Positions 25,149 to 34,047 of a stretch of 64,000 bases of DNA are shown in pieces. Positions within the stretch are counted from its first letter, which is position 1. Each line of letters opens with the position of its first letter. Origin of the DNA: Arcobacter ellisii (GTDB taxonomy: Bacteria; Campylobacterota; Campylobacteria; Campylobacterales; Arcobacteraceae); contig NZ_CP032097.1 in the NCBI RefSeq assembly GCF_003544915.1, positions 2,604,001 to 2,668,000 on the forward strand. The letters run 5' to 3'. The notes beneath the pieces are model-generated. The model was not told the DNA's origin, ran no database searches, and saw nothing but the letters and a program-made list of their open reading frames with translations. Made by a program: the position numbers and the translations under genes.

Positions 25149-26155
25149 ATTAATTCATCCTCTTTATAATCTTTTGTAGCAACACTTCCAACTATTTCAT
25201 CCCATCGCATAGGGTTTATTCCATTTCCTGGTCTTTTTATTGTAAGATTATTTTCATTAAAAGCATCCCCTTTTTTTATATCCATTTTAGCAACTATAGA
25301 TTTTCTAGCTATTTGCATATTTGGCATTTCACTTTTTGAAGGTTTTTTGATACTACTTCCTAGAGCTAATTCTATATTTCGTATAGCTTTTACCATAGCT
25401 TTTAGTTCATCTGGTTCTAAACTTGCCTTATGATCTGGTCCTTCCATCGTACAATCAAGTGTAAAATGTTTTTCAATACAACAAGCACCCAAGGCAACTG
25501 CTGCAATATCAACTTCTATTCCTAAAGTGTGGTCACTATATCCAAAAGCTATGTCAAAAGTATTCCCAATAGTCACCATTGCTTTTAAGTTTACATCTTC
25601 CATAGGAGTTGGGTACATAGTATTTGCGTGTAAAACTGTGATATTTTCTTTTTTTGTTCCAGCATTTATCAAAATATCCAAAGCATCTTCAATTTCGCCA
25701 ATATCAGCCATTCCAGTTGATAAAATCACTTTTTTATTTAGTTTTCCAATATGCCTAAGATATGGTAAATTTGTGATTTCCCCACTTGGTATCTTAAATA
25801 TTTCAAGTCCTAAATCATTTAAAAGTTCTATACTATCATGGTCAAAAGGAGTTGATAAAAACATAATATTTTTTGTTTTACAATAAGCCATAAGTTCTTT
25901 ATGGGTATCCATATCAAGTTCGAGTTTTTTTATCATATCAAATTGAGATTCTTTTATATCTGTAGTTTGTTTTTGATAATCTGCTTTTTGTGCATTTTTT
26001 GAAACTAATTTTTCAGCCTTAAATGTTTGAAATTTAACGGCATCAGCTCCACTCTCACTTGCTACGTCAATCAATTTTTTAGCAAGCTCAATTGAACCAT
26101 TATGATTTACGCCCGCTTCTGCTATTATAAATACTTTTTCAAATTTATTTTTCAC
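25145..26155 (-). CDS. legI: Nonulosonic acid synthase (NeuB/LegI type)
   Basis: It condenses the 2,4-diacyl-6-deoxymannose-type sugar with phosphoenolpyruvate to give legionaminic acid or a derivative. The TIM-barrel domain starts IIAEAGVNHNGSIELAKKL and GADAVKFQTFKAEKLVS, with FGYSDHTLGIEV and CCIEKHFTLD, all classic NeuB motifs. A C-terminal antifreeze-like SAF domain (about 275-336) closes the protein. Start is GTG 26155 overlapping the legH stop (GTGA). Length is 336 aa, normal. NeuB, LegI and PseI are hard to separate by eye; the PtmE and CapD-type partners favour LegI. Confidence 0.9.
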   Translation of the reverse strand: MKNKFEKVFIIAEAGVNHNGSIELAKKLIDVASESGADAVKFQTFKAEKLVSKNAQKADYQKQTTDIKESQFDMIKKLELDMDTHKELMAYCKTKNIMFLSTPFDHDSIELLNDLGLEIFKIPSGEITNLPYLRHIGKLNKKVILSTGMADIGEIEDALDILINAGTKKENITVLHANTMYPTPMEDVNLKAMVTIGNTFDIAFGYSDHTLGIEVDIAAVALGACCIEKHFTLDCTMEGPDHKASLEPDELKAMVKAIRNIELALGSSIKKPSKSEMPNMQIARKSIVAKMDIKKGDAFNENNLTIKRPGNGINPMRWDEIVGSVATKDYKEDELI

Positions 26156-26727
26156 TTTACTAGACTCCCAGCTTTTATAAATCCATCTATTTCTATACTT
26201 TGTTTAGAAGTCGCATTACTTCCAAAAAAACTATTTTCTTTTACAGTAACACCACCGTTTATTACACTAGCTGTTGAAATATGACAATTATCTCCTATTA
26301 CACAATCATGTTCAATAAGAGCTTTTGTATTTATTATACAATTTTTTCCTATTTTTACATTCGTATTTACAAATGCTTGATGCATTATAATTGTGCCTTC
26401 ATCTATAAATGAATGCTTTGACACATATGCTAAAGGTGAAATTATTGTAGGTAAATTAAAACCTATTTGTTTTAAATTATTATAGATTTTAACTCTTATT
26501 TTATTTGATTCAATTTGCCCTACTGTTATGAGTGCATTTTTACAAGTTTGGAAAATAGTTTCTAAATCATCATCACAAGCAATAATTTCATAATCTAAAA
26601 CTTTTTTACCAATATTCTCTTTAGTATCAACTATACCAATAATCTCATATTTATTTTCTTGCTCTATCACATCAATAACACTATGGCAATGTCCACCACC
26701 ACCAATAAGAACTATTTTTTCTTTCAT
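26152..26727 (-). CDS. legH: NeuD/PglD/LegH-type sugar N-acetyltransferase
   Basis: This acetyl-CoA transferase is predicted to acetylate the 4-amino group made by LegC. The N-terminal domain is a small Rossmann-like fold (VLIGGGGHCHSVIDVI, YEIIGIVD). From about residue 90 a left-handed beta-helix of hexapeptide repeats follows (KIGKNCIINTKALIEHDCVI, NCHISTASVINGGVTV). The histidine of IEHDCVIGDNCHIS is in the position of the PglD catalytic base. It is 191 aa long and is coupled to legC by TAATG. If the MaoC-GNAT protein supplies a second acyl group, this enzyme would supply the first. Confidence 0.88.
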   Translation of the reverse strand: MKEKIVLIGGGGHCHSVIDVIEQENKYEIIGIVDTKENIGKKVLDYEIIACDDDLETIFQTCKNALITVGQIESNKIRVKIYNNLKQIGFNLPTIISPLAYVSKHSFIDEGTIIMHQAFVNTNVKIGKNCIINTKALIEHDCVIGDNCHISTASVINGGVTVKENSFFGSNATSKQSIEIDGFIKAGSLVK

Positions 26728-27863
26728 TATAAAATCACCGAACTTGGAATATTTACAACTCTTTCTTCAAGATATTTTGCATTTTTTAAATCATCTTTTT
26801 GGCAATTTTTAAACATTTCAAGTTCATTCATAAGTCTCCAAATAGGTCTTGTCATAACACCATTTTTATTTGAAAACTCTAAAAATTCATTTCTTTGGTT
26901 TATATCATTCAACAAAATAGCTTGAAGCCAATAGTTTGATTTTGAATCTTTTGGCTCTTCTATAAAATTTATATCTAAATTTGAAAAAAACTCTTTATAT
27001 TTTGTTGCTAATTCTCTTTTTGAAACTAAAAATCTTTCCAACTGCTCTAACTGTGCAACTAAAAGTGCTGCATTTATATTTGGAAGTCTATAGTTGTATG
27101 CTATCTCATCATGTACATATTCATATGGATGGGGAATTTTTGCTGTTGTAGTGATATGTTTTGCTCTTTTTGCTAATACTTCATCATCGGTTACGATAAC
27201 ACCACCGCCACCAGAAGTTATGATTTTATTCCCATTAAAAGAAAATGCACCGATTTTTCCAAAAGTTCCAGTATGTTTGTTTTTATAAAATGAACCTAAA
27301 CTTTCAGCTGCATCTTCTACTAGAATAATATTCCAAATATCACAAATCTTTTTTATCTCTTCAATTTTACATGGATGCCCAAAAGTATGCATTGGAACAC
27401 AAGCTTTTATAGTTTTTCCTGTAGTCTTATTTATACAAATATTCTCTTTTACTTCACAATTTGTTTCTAAAAAGTTTTTAAGTGATTTTGGACTTAAACC
27501 CATCGTATCTAAATCAACATCTATGAATATAGGTTTAGCACCAAGGTAACTTATTGCATTTGAAGTTGCTATAAAAGTAAGTGGTTGAGTGATAACTTCA
27601 TCATCTCTTTTTACACCTGCTAATAATAAAGAAATATGAAGAGCAGCGGTACCATTTACAGTTGCTATTGCAAATTTACTTCCCACTATTTTGGCAAATT
27701 CTTTTTCAAAAGTATCTACATATTTTCCAACACTTGATACAAATGTTGAATCTATACAATCATTTAAATATTTCTTTTCATTACCAATAAATCTTGGTTC
27801 ATGTAAGGGTATAAACTCATTTGTTTTAAATGTTTCTTTTATAAAATCAACTGTTTTTTGCAT
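26727..27863 (-). CDS. legC: PLP-dependent sugar aminotransferase (DegT family, LegC type)
   Basis: It transfers an amino group from glutamate to C4 of a 4-keto-6-deoxy sugar nucleotide. The family pattern is clear: FVSSVGKYVDTFEKEFAKIVG, FAIATVNGTAALHISLLLAG, LVEDAAESLGSFY, and the PLP lysine in GAFSFNGNKIITSGGGG. The longest reading frame starts upstream at a TTG inside legB; the ATG at 27863, one base after the legB stop, gives MQKTVDFIKETF and the usual family N terminus. The product is 378 aa. It follows legB, which supplies its keto substrate. Confidence 0.92.
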   Translation of the reverse strand: MQKTVDFIKETFKTNEFIPLHEPRFIGNEKKYLNDCIDSTFVSSVGKYVDTFEKEFAKIVGSKFAIATVNGTAALHISLLLAGVKRDDEVITQPLTFIATSNAISYLGAKPIFIDVDLDTMGLSPKSLKNFLETNCEVKENICINKTTGKTIKACVPMHTFGHPCKIEEIKKICDIWNIILVEDAAESLGSFYKNKHTGTFGKIGAFSFNGNKIITSGGGGVIVTDDEVLAKRAKHITTTAKIPHPYEYVHDEIAYNYRLPNINAALLVAQLEQLERFLVSKRELATKYKEFFSNLDINFIEEPKDSKSNYWLQAILLNDINQRNEFLEFSNKNGVMTRPIWRLMNELEMFKNCQKDDLKNAKYLEERVVNIPSSVIL

Positions 27864-27864
27864 A

Positions 27865-29055
27865 TTACATTTTCCCATCAAGATATTTACCTGTCTCTTT
27901 ATGCCCAAAATCTGGAATCATCGTAAAAAATTCTTTAACAATATCTTCTTTTGTCCAAGATAAATTTGATTTAAAATTTTTAATAGTTTTTTCAAAATGA
28001 TTTAATTTATCTTCATCAAATAAAGCTTCATTTTTAATAATTCCAAGATTTTCAAATTTAGCCATATCTAAAACTTCTTTATCAGTAAAAAACTCTTCAA
28101 AATCTTTTTCACCTGTTGTATCACTAGGTGTGAATAAACAAGGCCATTTACTCTCTAATGGTAAAGTTTTTACCAATTCTCTTGCTTCATCTTCATCTTT
28201 ACATAAATATGGTTCATATCCTAAATTTTTTAAATATTTAACTGCAATATCTGCAAAAGTGATAAGATGTAAATTTTCACTTAATTTTGGGAAAAAGATA
28301 TCTCTATTTTCACCGAAAATACATGACATAAGGCAAAGTTCACCACTTTCTTGAGGAGTTACAAAATATCTTTTTATATCATTTGGAGCAACTATTGGTT
28401 GATTTTTTTGAATTCTTTGATTAAAGCCATGTAATAAACTTCCATCACTAAAAGCAACATTCGCAAATCTTGCCATTGAAACATTTATTTGTTTTGATTT
28501 TCGCATTACAAACATTTCCATAATTCTTTTACTTGCACCCATCATATTTACAGGATTTGCAGCCTTATCTGTACTTACACAAAAGTATTTTTTAGTTCCA
28601 TTTTTTATTGATTGTTGAAGAGTTTTATCTGTATTAAAAACATTAGTTTCAATCATTCTCATAAGTGTAAATGGGTCTTTTTCACTTCTTACATGTTTTA
28701 AAGCTGATAGATTTAAAACATAATCATATTTACCATCAGCTTTTATAAAAGCATCATATTCAAAGCTTCCTATATCAAGTGCGAATGTAGCAAAATCTCC
28801 ATCAATATAACCAAAACTACTTCTAATATCTCGAACTAATTCAACCATATTATTTTCTGATATATCAACAACATGAAGTTTTTTAGGATTTCTTTTGAAT
28901 ATCTCTTTTGTTACAGCTTGACCAATAGAACCAGCCCCACCTATAACTAAAAATGTAGAATTTGATACTATTTTAGAAAGTTCTTTCTCATAATTATTTA
29001 TATCCTCCACAAATAACTCATTTGTTCTTCCTATTAGTGCTAATGTATTCATCAT
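27865..29055 (-). CDS. legB: NDP-GlcNAc 4,6-dehydratase (CapD/LegB type)
   Basis: This is the first gene of the operon and the likely first enzyme after the NDP sugar. It removes water from a GlcNAc nucleotide to give the 4-keto-6-deoxy sugar. The Rossmann motif is FLVIGGAGSIGQAVTKEIF, followed by VLNLSALKHVRSEKDP and the active-site stretch STDKAANPVNMMGASKR. Methionine takes the place of the usual Tyr in Y-x-x-x-K, as reported for the PglF/WbpM group. The 396-residue length includes a C-terminal extension of about 70-90 residues beyond a basic LegB. Two ATGs stand in tandem behind GGAT; either may be used. Donor nucleotide (GDP or UDP) is not readable. Confidence 0.88.
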   Translation of the reverse strand: MMNTLALIGRTNELFVEDINNYEKELSKIVSNSTFLVIGGAGSIGQAVTKEIFKRNPKKLHVVDISENNMVELVRDIRSSFGYIDGDFATFALDIGSFEYDAFIKADGKYDYVLNLSALKHVRSEKDPFTLMRMIETNVFNTDKTLQQSIKNGTKKYFCVSTDKAANPVNMMGASKRIMEMFVMRKSKQINVSMARFANVAFSDGSLLHGFNQRIQKNQPIVAPNDIKRYFVTPQESGELCLMSCIFGENRDIFFPKLSENLHLITFADIAVKYLKNLGYEPYLCKDEDEARELVKTLPLESKWPCLFTPSDTTGEKDFEEFFTDKEVLDMAKFENLGIIKNEALFDEDKLNHFEKTIKNFKSNLSWTKEDIVKEFFTMIPDFGHKETGKYLDGKM

Positions 29056-29129
29056 ACGATATCCATAAAAATTTATTTTTATATTACCAAAGATAATATT
29101 TAAATAATATCATTTTAAATATTTTCTGT

Positions 29130-29135
29130 TAAAAT
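29130..29135 (+). promoter_or_regulatory. Candidate extended -10 element for the small gene before recA
   Basis: TAAAAT is preceded by TGt (29127-29129), 25 bases before the ATG of the 70-residue ORF, and T-rich sequence lies upstream. Confidence 0.45.
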
Positions 29136-29159
29136 TATTTCATTTATTAAAGGTAAAAA

Positions 29160-29372
29160 ATGCAAAATAGTACAATTCCAGAAGACATAATCAAAATACA
29201 AAAAAAACTTGCTTCTTTTGAGAAAGATTCAAGAAATTATAAAAAATATACAAAAATACTTGCAAAACATATCAAATCACATACAATGAAAAAAAGAGTA
29301 AATGCTCACATAAAAACAATTGAAACTATCGAAAAGATAGAAAAAGATGGGATTGATGATATTTTAAAATAA
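29160..29372 (+). CDS. Small conserved-looking lysine-rich protein, function unknown
   Basis: This is a 70-residue, highly basic, apparently all-helical protein (KIQKKLASFEKDSRNYKKY, HTMKKRVNAHIKTIETIEKI). It has no signal peptide, membrane segment or cysteine. An AAAGG precedes the ATG, an extended -10 lies upstream, and codon use matches its neighbours, which supports a real gene. It sits alone between divergent legB and recA. The charge suggests nucleic acid or ribosome binding, but that is only a guess. I do not recognise a family. Confidence 0.6.
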   Translation: MQNSTIPEDIIKIQKKLASFEKDSRNYKKYTKILAKHIKSHTMKKRVNAHIKTIETIEKIEKDGIDDILK

Positions 29373-29377
29373 AAAAT

Positions 29378-29392
29378 ATTACAAATTGTAAT
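29378..29392. promoter_or_regulatory. Perfect short palindrome upstream of recA
   Basis: ATTACAA and TTGTAAT are exact inverted repeats around a single central A, 26 bases upstream of the recA extended -10 box. It may be an operator or a small terminator for the 70-residue ORF. The spacing fits a dimeric DNA-binding protein as well as a hairpin. Confidence 0.4.
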
Positions 29393-29417
29393 AAAAATTA
29401 GAACTTTAAAAAATATC

Positions 29418-29426
29418 TGCTAAAAT
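29418..29426 (+). promoter_or_regulatory. Extended -10 promoter of recA
   Basis: TGCTAAAAT lies 44 bases before the recA ATG, within AT-rich sequence without a clear -35 box. This is the usual Campylobacterota vegetative promoter form. Confidence 0.55.
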
Positions 29427-29469
29427 CCCAACATAAAATATAACAAAACAAATCAACATAGGAAATAAT

Positions 29470-30519
29470 ATGGATGAGAATCAAAAAAAATCACTTGAAT
29501 TAGCTATAAAACAAATTGACAAAACTTTTGGGAAAGGAACTCTTATTAGATTAGGAGATAAAGTTGTTATTCCAACAGAAACAATTAGCACAGGTTCTTT
29601 AGGACTTGATTTAGCACTTGGTGTTGGAGGACTTCCAAAAGGAAGAGTTATTGAAATTTATGGACCTGAAAGTTCAGGAAAAACTACTTTAACACTTCAT
29701 GCAATTGCTGAAGCACAAAAAGCTGGTGGAGTTTGTGCATTTATAGATGCAGAACATGCTTTAGATGTAAAATATGCAAAAGATATTGGAGTAGATACTG
29801 ATAACTTATTAGTTTCTCAACCAGATTTTGGAGAGCAAGCTTTAGAGATTTTAGAAACTGTTATTAGAAGTGGTGCTGTTGATTTAATCGTTGTGGATTC
29901 AGTTGCTGCTCTTACTCCAAAAGTTGAAATTGATGGTGATATGGATGACCAACAAGTGGGTGTTCAAGCAAGACTTATGTCTAAAGCTCTTAGAAAAATT
30001 ACTGGTTTATTAAATAAAATGAACTGTACAGTAATTTTTATTAACCAAATAAGAATGAAAATTGGAATGACAGGTTATGGAAGTCCAGAAACAACTACAG
30101 GTGGAAATGCACTTAAATTCTACTCATCTGTAAGACTTGATATTAGAAGAATTGCAACACTAAAACAAGGTGAAAATTCAATTGGAAACAGAGTAAAAGT
30201 AAAAGTTGTAAAAAATAAAGTTGCTGCACCATTTAAACAAGCTGAATTTGACATTATGTTTGGAGAAGGTATCTCTAAAACTGGAGAACTTGTTGATTAT
30301 GGTGTAAAACTTGATATTGTTGATAAAGCTGGAGCTTGGTTTAGTTATGGTGACCAAAAAATTGGTCAAGGAAGAGAAAATGCAAAAGTATTCTTAAAAG
30401 ATAATCCAGAAATAGCACGTGAAATAGAAAATAAAATTCTTGAATCTATGGGAATAAATGATTCAATCATTAGTGGTGGTGCTGATGATATGGATGATAT
30501 GACAGAATTAGACGATTAA
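29470..30519 (+). CDS. recA: Recombinase RecA
   Basis: It forms the ATP-dependent filament on single-stranded DNA for homologous recombination and repair. Walker A is [14 protein letters not shown], the Walker B strand is [11 protein letters not shown], and the [20 protein letters not shown] and [23 protein letters not shown] segments are typical. Length is 349 aa with an acidic C-terminal tail ([14 protein letters not shown]). It is monocistronic: its own promoter stands upstream and a hairpin follows. AGGAAA precedes the ATG. Confidence 0.98.
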   Translation: MDENQKKSLELAIKQIDKTFGKGTLIRLGDKVVIPTETISTGSLGLDLALGVGGLPKGRVIEIYGPESSGKTTLTLHAIAEAQKAGGVCAFIDAEHALDVKYAKDIGVDTDNLLVSQPDFGEQALEILETVIRSGAVDLIVVDSVAALTPKVEIDGDMDDQQVGVQARLMSKALRKITGLLNKMNCTVIFINQIRMKIGMTGYGSPETTTGGNALKFYSSVRLDIRRIATLKQGENSIGNRVKVKVVKNKVAAPFKQAEFDIMFGEGISKTGELVDYGVKLDIVDKAGAWFSYGDQKIGQGRENAKVFLKDNPEIAREIENKILESMGINDSIISGGADDMDDMTELDD

Positions 30520-30529
30520 TAACATAAAA

Positions 30530-30555
30530 AATCAAAGGAAACTTTTCCTTTGATT
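30530..30555 (+). terminator. Hairpin after recA
   Basis: AATCAAAGGAA and TTCCTTTGATT form a perfect 11-bp stem with a 4-base loop, 10 bases after the recA stop. No T-tract follows on the plus strand, so termination strength is uncertain. Confidence 0.55.
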
Positions 30556-30617
30556 ACAAATACTACAAAATTTCCTTCAACAAAAAACACAAAAGCAAAT
30601 AACAAATCTTTTTTAGC

Positions 30618-30623
30618 TATAAT
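30618..30623 (+). promoter_or_regulatory. -10 element for eno
   Basis: A perfect TATAAT is found 29 bases before the eno GTG start, followed by the ribosome binding site AGGAG at 30642-30646. T-rich sequence precedes it. Confidence 0.65.
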
Positions 30624-30652
30624 CTTACAAATTATGAAAATAGGAGACCTAA

Positions 30653-31930
30653 GTGGTATTTATTGATAATGTTTACGCTGATGAAGTATTAGACTCAAGA
30701 GGAAATCCAACTGTAAGAGCAACTGTAATATTAAGTGATGGTACAAAAGGAAGTGCAATTGTACCAAGTGGTGCAAGTACAGGAAAAAGAGAAGCCTTAG
30801 AATTAAGAGATGGTGATAATAGATTTTTAGGAAAAGGCGTTTTAAAAGCTGTAGAAAATGTAAATACAACTATTGCAAATGAATTAATTGGATTAAGTCC
30901 ATTTAATCAAGCTGAAGTTGATGCAACAATGAAAGATATTGATGGAACTCATAACTATTCAAATCTTGGTGCAAATGCTGTTTTAGGGGTATCTATGGCT
31001 GTAGCAAGAGCTGCTGCTAACTCTTTACAAATTCCATTATATAGATATTTAGGTGGAGCAAATGCTATGACTATGCCTGTACCTATGTTTAATATCATTA
31101 ATGGTGGAGAGCACGCAAATAACTCTGTTGATTTCCAAGAATATATGATTATGCCAACTGGATTTGAAAACTTCAATGATGGATTAAGAGCTGTTGCAGA
31201 AATCTATCAAAACTTAAAAAAAGTTATTGATGCAATGGGTGAAAGTACAGCAGTTGGTGATGAGGGTGGATTTGCTCCAAACTTAAAATCAAATGAAGAA
31301 CCAATTCAAGTTATTATGACAGCTATTGAAAAAGCTGGATATAAAGCAGGTGAACAAATCTCTATTGCTTTAGACGTTGCTGCTTCTGAATTAATAAATG
31401 AAAAAGGTTTATATGAATTACATTCAGAAAATAGAGAATTAACTTCAGCTGAATTAGTTGAATATTATGCTGATTTATGTTCAAAATATCCAATCGTTTC
31501 TATTGAAGATGGATTAAGTGAAGATGATTGGGATGGATGGAAAATTTTAACTGATAGATTAGGTTCAACTGTTCAATTAGTTGGAGATGATTTATTTGTT
31601 ACAAACGCATCAATTGTTGCTGAAGGTATTAAAAAAGGTATTGCAAATGCAGTATTAATTAAACCAAATCAAATTGGTTCAGTTTCTGAAACAATGCAAA
31701 CAATTAGACTTGCACAAAGAAACAACTACAATTGTATTATGTCTCACAGATCAGGTGAAAGTGAAGATGCATTTATTGCAGATTTTGCTGTAGCATTAAA
31801 TTGTGGTCAAATTAAAACAGGTTCAACAGCAAGAAGCGATAGAATTGCAAAATATAACAGACTTCTTGAAATTGGAGCTGAAATCGGTTATGCTGAATAT
31901 TTAGGGAAACAACCTTTTTCTAAAAAATAA
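30653..31930 (+). CDS. eno: Enolase
   Basis: It interconverts 2-phosphoglycerate and phosphoenolpyruvate; PEP is also the co-substrate of the nonulosonate synthase encoded in this window. Diagnostic motifs are [59 protein letters not shown] and [18 protein letters not shown]. The start is GTG with a good AGGAG. Length is 425 aa, normal. It is the first gene of eno, ftsB-like and AMIN-protein genes, 7 bases before the second. Confidence 0.98.
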   Translation: MVFIDNVYADEVLDSRGNPTVRATVILSDGTKGSAIVPSGASTGKREALELRDGDNRFLGKGVLKAVENVNTTIANELIGLSPFNQAEVDATMKDIDGTHNYSNLGANAVLGVSMAVARAAANSLQIPLYRYLGGANAMTMPVPMFNIINGGEHANNSVDFQEYMIMPTGFENFNDGLRAVAEIYQNLKKVIDAMGESTAVGDEGGFAPNLKSNEEPIQVIMTAIEKAGYKAGEQISIALDVAASELINEKGLYELHSENRELTSAELVEYYADLCSKYPIVSIEDGLSEDDWDGWKILTDRLGSTVQLVGDDLFVTNASIVAEGIKKGIANAVLIKPNQIGSVSETMQTIRLAQRNNYNCIMSHRSGESEDAFIADFAVALNCGQIKTGSTARSDRIAKYNRLLEIGAEIGYAEYLGKQPFSKK

Positions 31931-31937
31931 GTAATAA

Positions 31938-32177
31938 ATGAAACACCTAAACGCATATAAGAAATTCATATTAGTAGTAATCATATCTTTGATTGCTACT
32001 ATATTTTTATCTTATCATGCAGTTATTGTTCTTTTTGGAGATAACTCTTTACAAGTTTATAATTCATTAAAATATAAAAAAGAGTATCTTGAAAATGAAA
32101 TATCGAGACTGCAAAGGGAAAATGCTTATTTACAAAAAGAGTATTTTGAATTAAAAAATTTGGAGCCAGAAGAATGA
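31938..32177 (+). CDS. FtsB/DivIC-like septum formation initiator protein
   Basis: This small bitopic membrane protein of 79 aa has a short cytoplasmic start, one membrane span at about residues 11-33 (LVVIISLIATIFLSYHAVIV) and a coiled coil (KKEYLENEISRLQRENAYLQ). This is the FtsB/DivIC layout, proteins that join the division complex with FtsL and FtsQ. An eno-ftsB neighbourhood is common in proteobacteria. Its stop overlaps the next start (ATGA), so the AMIN protein is made with it. Confidence 0.8.
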   Translation: MKHLNAYKKFILVVIISLIATIFLSYHAVIVLFGDNSLQVYNSLKYKKEYLENEISRLQRENAYLQKEYFELKNLEPEE

Positions 32178-32902
32178 AAACTTTATTTTTATTTACATTA
32201 TCAGTTGTTTTAGCATTAAATCTTAGTGCTAGAGAAAATCCTTTTTCTATGACAGATGTTTTTGAAGAAGAAACAGGAAGAATGATTGAACCAAATGAAA
32301 GACCAACAACACCTGAAGAGTTGCAAGAAGCTCAATATATAAGAGAAATGCAACAAAAAATGTCAAATGCAAATAGAAATAGTGTTGATACAACTACTCC
32401 AAAAGAAACAAAGCCTGTAACAAAAACTTATTCAAAACAAGAAGTTGATTCATTAATCCAAAAAACAAAAAAACAAACTGAACAAAAAACTAAAGAGATA
32501 GTAAAAAAAGAGTTAGCAAATACAAAAGTTGCAGAACCTGAACAAATTGTATATGTAAAACCAAGAGCTGATATTAGTGAAGAAGATGCATTAGTTGCAA
32601 AAGAGATTCTTCCATTTTTAAAAATAGAGTATAGTGATAATAAATTGATTATTCACACAGATAATAGTGTTTCTAAAAAATTTAATATTATAAAAGAGAA
32701 TAAAATCGTAATTGATTATAAAGCAAAACTAAATTTTAATACTAAAAATGAGAATATTGATTCTAAAAACTTCAAAAAAATTGCTGTAGGAAATCATAAA
32801 AGTGAAGGTTTCTTTAGAGTTGCAATTGAAGTTACTACAAAACCTACAAATTATAATGTAACTTATAAAGATAATTTAATTACTATTTCTAAACTTAATT
32901 AG
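32174..32902 (+). CDS. Periplasmic AMIN-domain protein
   Basis: A signal peptide (KTLFLFTLSVVLALNLSARE) marks export to the periplasm. Residues about 60-125 are a charged, coiled-coil-like linker (KKQTEQKTKEIVKKEL). The C-terminal region (about 130-242) resembles an AMIN beta-domain, with LKIEYSDNKLIIHTDN, KNFKKIAVGNHKSEGFFRVAIEV and YNVTYKDNLITISKLN. AMIN domains place proteins on septal peptidoglycan, which fits the FtsB-like gene just upstream. The last 27 bases overlap the convergent antiporter gene. Confidence 0.75.
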   Translation: MKTLFLFTLSVVLALNLSARENPFSMTDVFEEETGRMIEPNERPTTPEELQEAQYIREMQQKMSNANRNSVDTTTPKETKPVTKTYSKQEVDSLIQKTKKQTEQKTKEIVKKELANTKVAEPEQIVYVKPRADISEEDALVAKEILPFLKIEYSDNKLIIHTDNSVSKKFNIIKENKIVIDYKAKLNFNTKNENIDSKNFKKIAVGNHKSEGFFRVAIEVTTKPTNYNVTYKDNLITISKLN

Positions 32903-34036
32903 AGTAGTAATTACTCTAATTATTACCATAACAAGTAATACTTCTAATATCGCTGCTAAAATCAGCGCATAATAATACTCTTGTGAAATTGAATGATTAT
33001 TGTATCCAATAGTTGTAACTGCAATTAAAAGTGTTAATGGCATTGCATGAGATAAACCTAACATAAAAAATCTATTCCATCCCATTTCATTTACAAATAA
33101 TAAAGATGCCAATAATCTAATAATTATCATAACAAATGTAATTAGTAAGGCTTTTATAATCAAATCTAAATCCAATAAAGCATCGATTTCAAGTGATGCT
33201 CCAACTGAAATAAAAAATATAGGAACTAACCAACCAAAACCAAAATGTTCTAGTTTATGTGGTAGTTGTTTATTATGTTCTTCAAAGAAAGTTGTAATAA
33301 AAATTCCAGCTATAAAAGCTCCAAAAGCAATCTCTAAATGTAAATACATCATAACTGTAATCATTAAGAAAAATATTGCCATTGAAATTCTTATATCTTG
33401 TTCTTGATGGTCAACTTCTGGCATTAAATAGTTTTTAATTTCTGGAAACCACCAAATAAGATTATGAAAAAGTTTGTAAATTATTATCATTGTAACTATA
33501 AATAATAAAAACAGAACCATAATCTTATAAAAATCAAATCCTAGTCCATATTCCAAAACTGCAGAAACTGTTGTTAAAGCAAAAATTGAAACTATTTCTC
33601 CAATTAATCCTACAATAAATGCCATTTTTATCCACTCTGTATCACCATACTCTTTTTTAAGTGCAGCTAATACACCAATAGATATAAGAGGGAAAATCAC
33701 AATAAATATTTTTGATAAATCAAAATATAAAGTAACAAAAAATGAAGTTGAAAAAAGCACAACATTGTATAAAAGTGATTTTTTAAGCATTGTAGGAGAA
33801 ATAGAAAAAAGTTTTTTCAAATCTATTTCAAGACCTGCTAAAAACATCAAATATAAAAATCCAAGTTCAGCAACAAGGTGAAAAATTGGATGTTCTACAA
33901 TAAAAGCAAAGTATGCAGCAATTGCTCCAAGCATAATTTCTACAGGAATTGTAGGAAGTTTTAAAAATTTTGAGAGTAATGGTGAAGTAAATATTATTAA
34001 AGATATTGAGATAATTATTAATATTTCTTCACTCAT
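32876..34036 (-). CDS. Cation/proton antiporter, Kef (CPA2) type
   Basis: This integral membrane exchanger has about 11 to 12 hydrophobic helices in 386 residues. KLPTIPVEIMLGAIAAY near the start, LAELGFLYLMFLAGLEIDLKKL, and GAFIAGIFITTFFEEH followed by WLVPIFFISVGASLEID are CPA2 hallmarks. It ends right after the transmembrane domain, with no TrkA or RCK regulatory domain, unlike KefB/KefC. The transported ion (K+ or Na+) cannot be read. The gene overlaps the AMIN protein gene tail to tail by 27 bases, and bioB lies 11 bases upstream on the same strand. Confidence 0.88.
   Translation of the reverse strand: MSEEILIIISISLIIFTSPLLSKFLKLPTIPVEIMLGAIAAYFAFIVEHPIFHLVAELGFLYLMFLAGLEIDLKKLFSISPTMLKKSLLYNVVLFSTSFFVTLYFDLSKIFIVIFPLISIGVLAALKKEYGDTEWIKMAFIVGLIGEIVSIFALTTVSAVLEYGLGFDFYKIMVLFLLFIVTMIIIYKLFHNLIWWFPEIKNYLMPEVDHQEQDIRISMAIFFLMITVMMYLHLEIAFGAFIAGIFITTFFEEHNKQLPHKLEHFGFGWLVPIFFISVGASLEIDALLDLDLIIKALLITFVMIIIRLLASLLFVNEMGWNRFFMLGLSHAMPLTLLIAVTTIGYNNHSISQEYYYALILAAILEVLLVMVIIRVITTLIKFRNSN
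32896..32922. terminator. Hairpin at the convergent AMIN/antiporter gene ends
   Basis: An 11-bp perfect stem (32896-32906 with 32912-32922, loop GTAAT) covers the AMIN protein stop codon (32900-32902) and lies inside the last codons of the antiporter gene. It can fold on either strand; the plus strand does not carry a T-run after it. Confidence 0.5.
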
Positions 34037-34047
34037 AATCTACCTTA

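Noticed and set aside
26727-27908. Longer legC frame starting at 27908
   Set aside because: It begins with TTG inside legB and the extension lacks family similarity; the ATG directly after the legB stop is preferred.
22109-29055. Assignment of the operon to pseudaminic acid synthesis (Pse)
   Set aside because: A PseG-type hydrolase and a PseH-type acetyltransferase are not seen; NeuC-type and NeuD-type genes with a PtmE-type guanylyltransferase fit legionaminic acid better.
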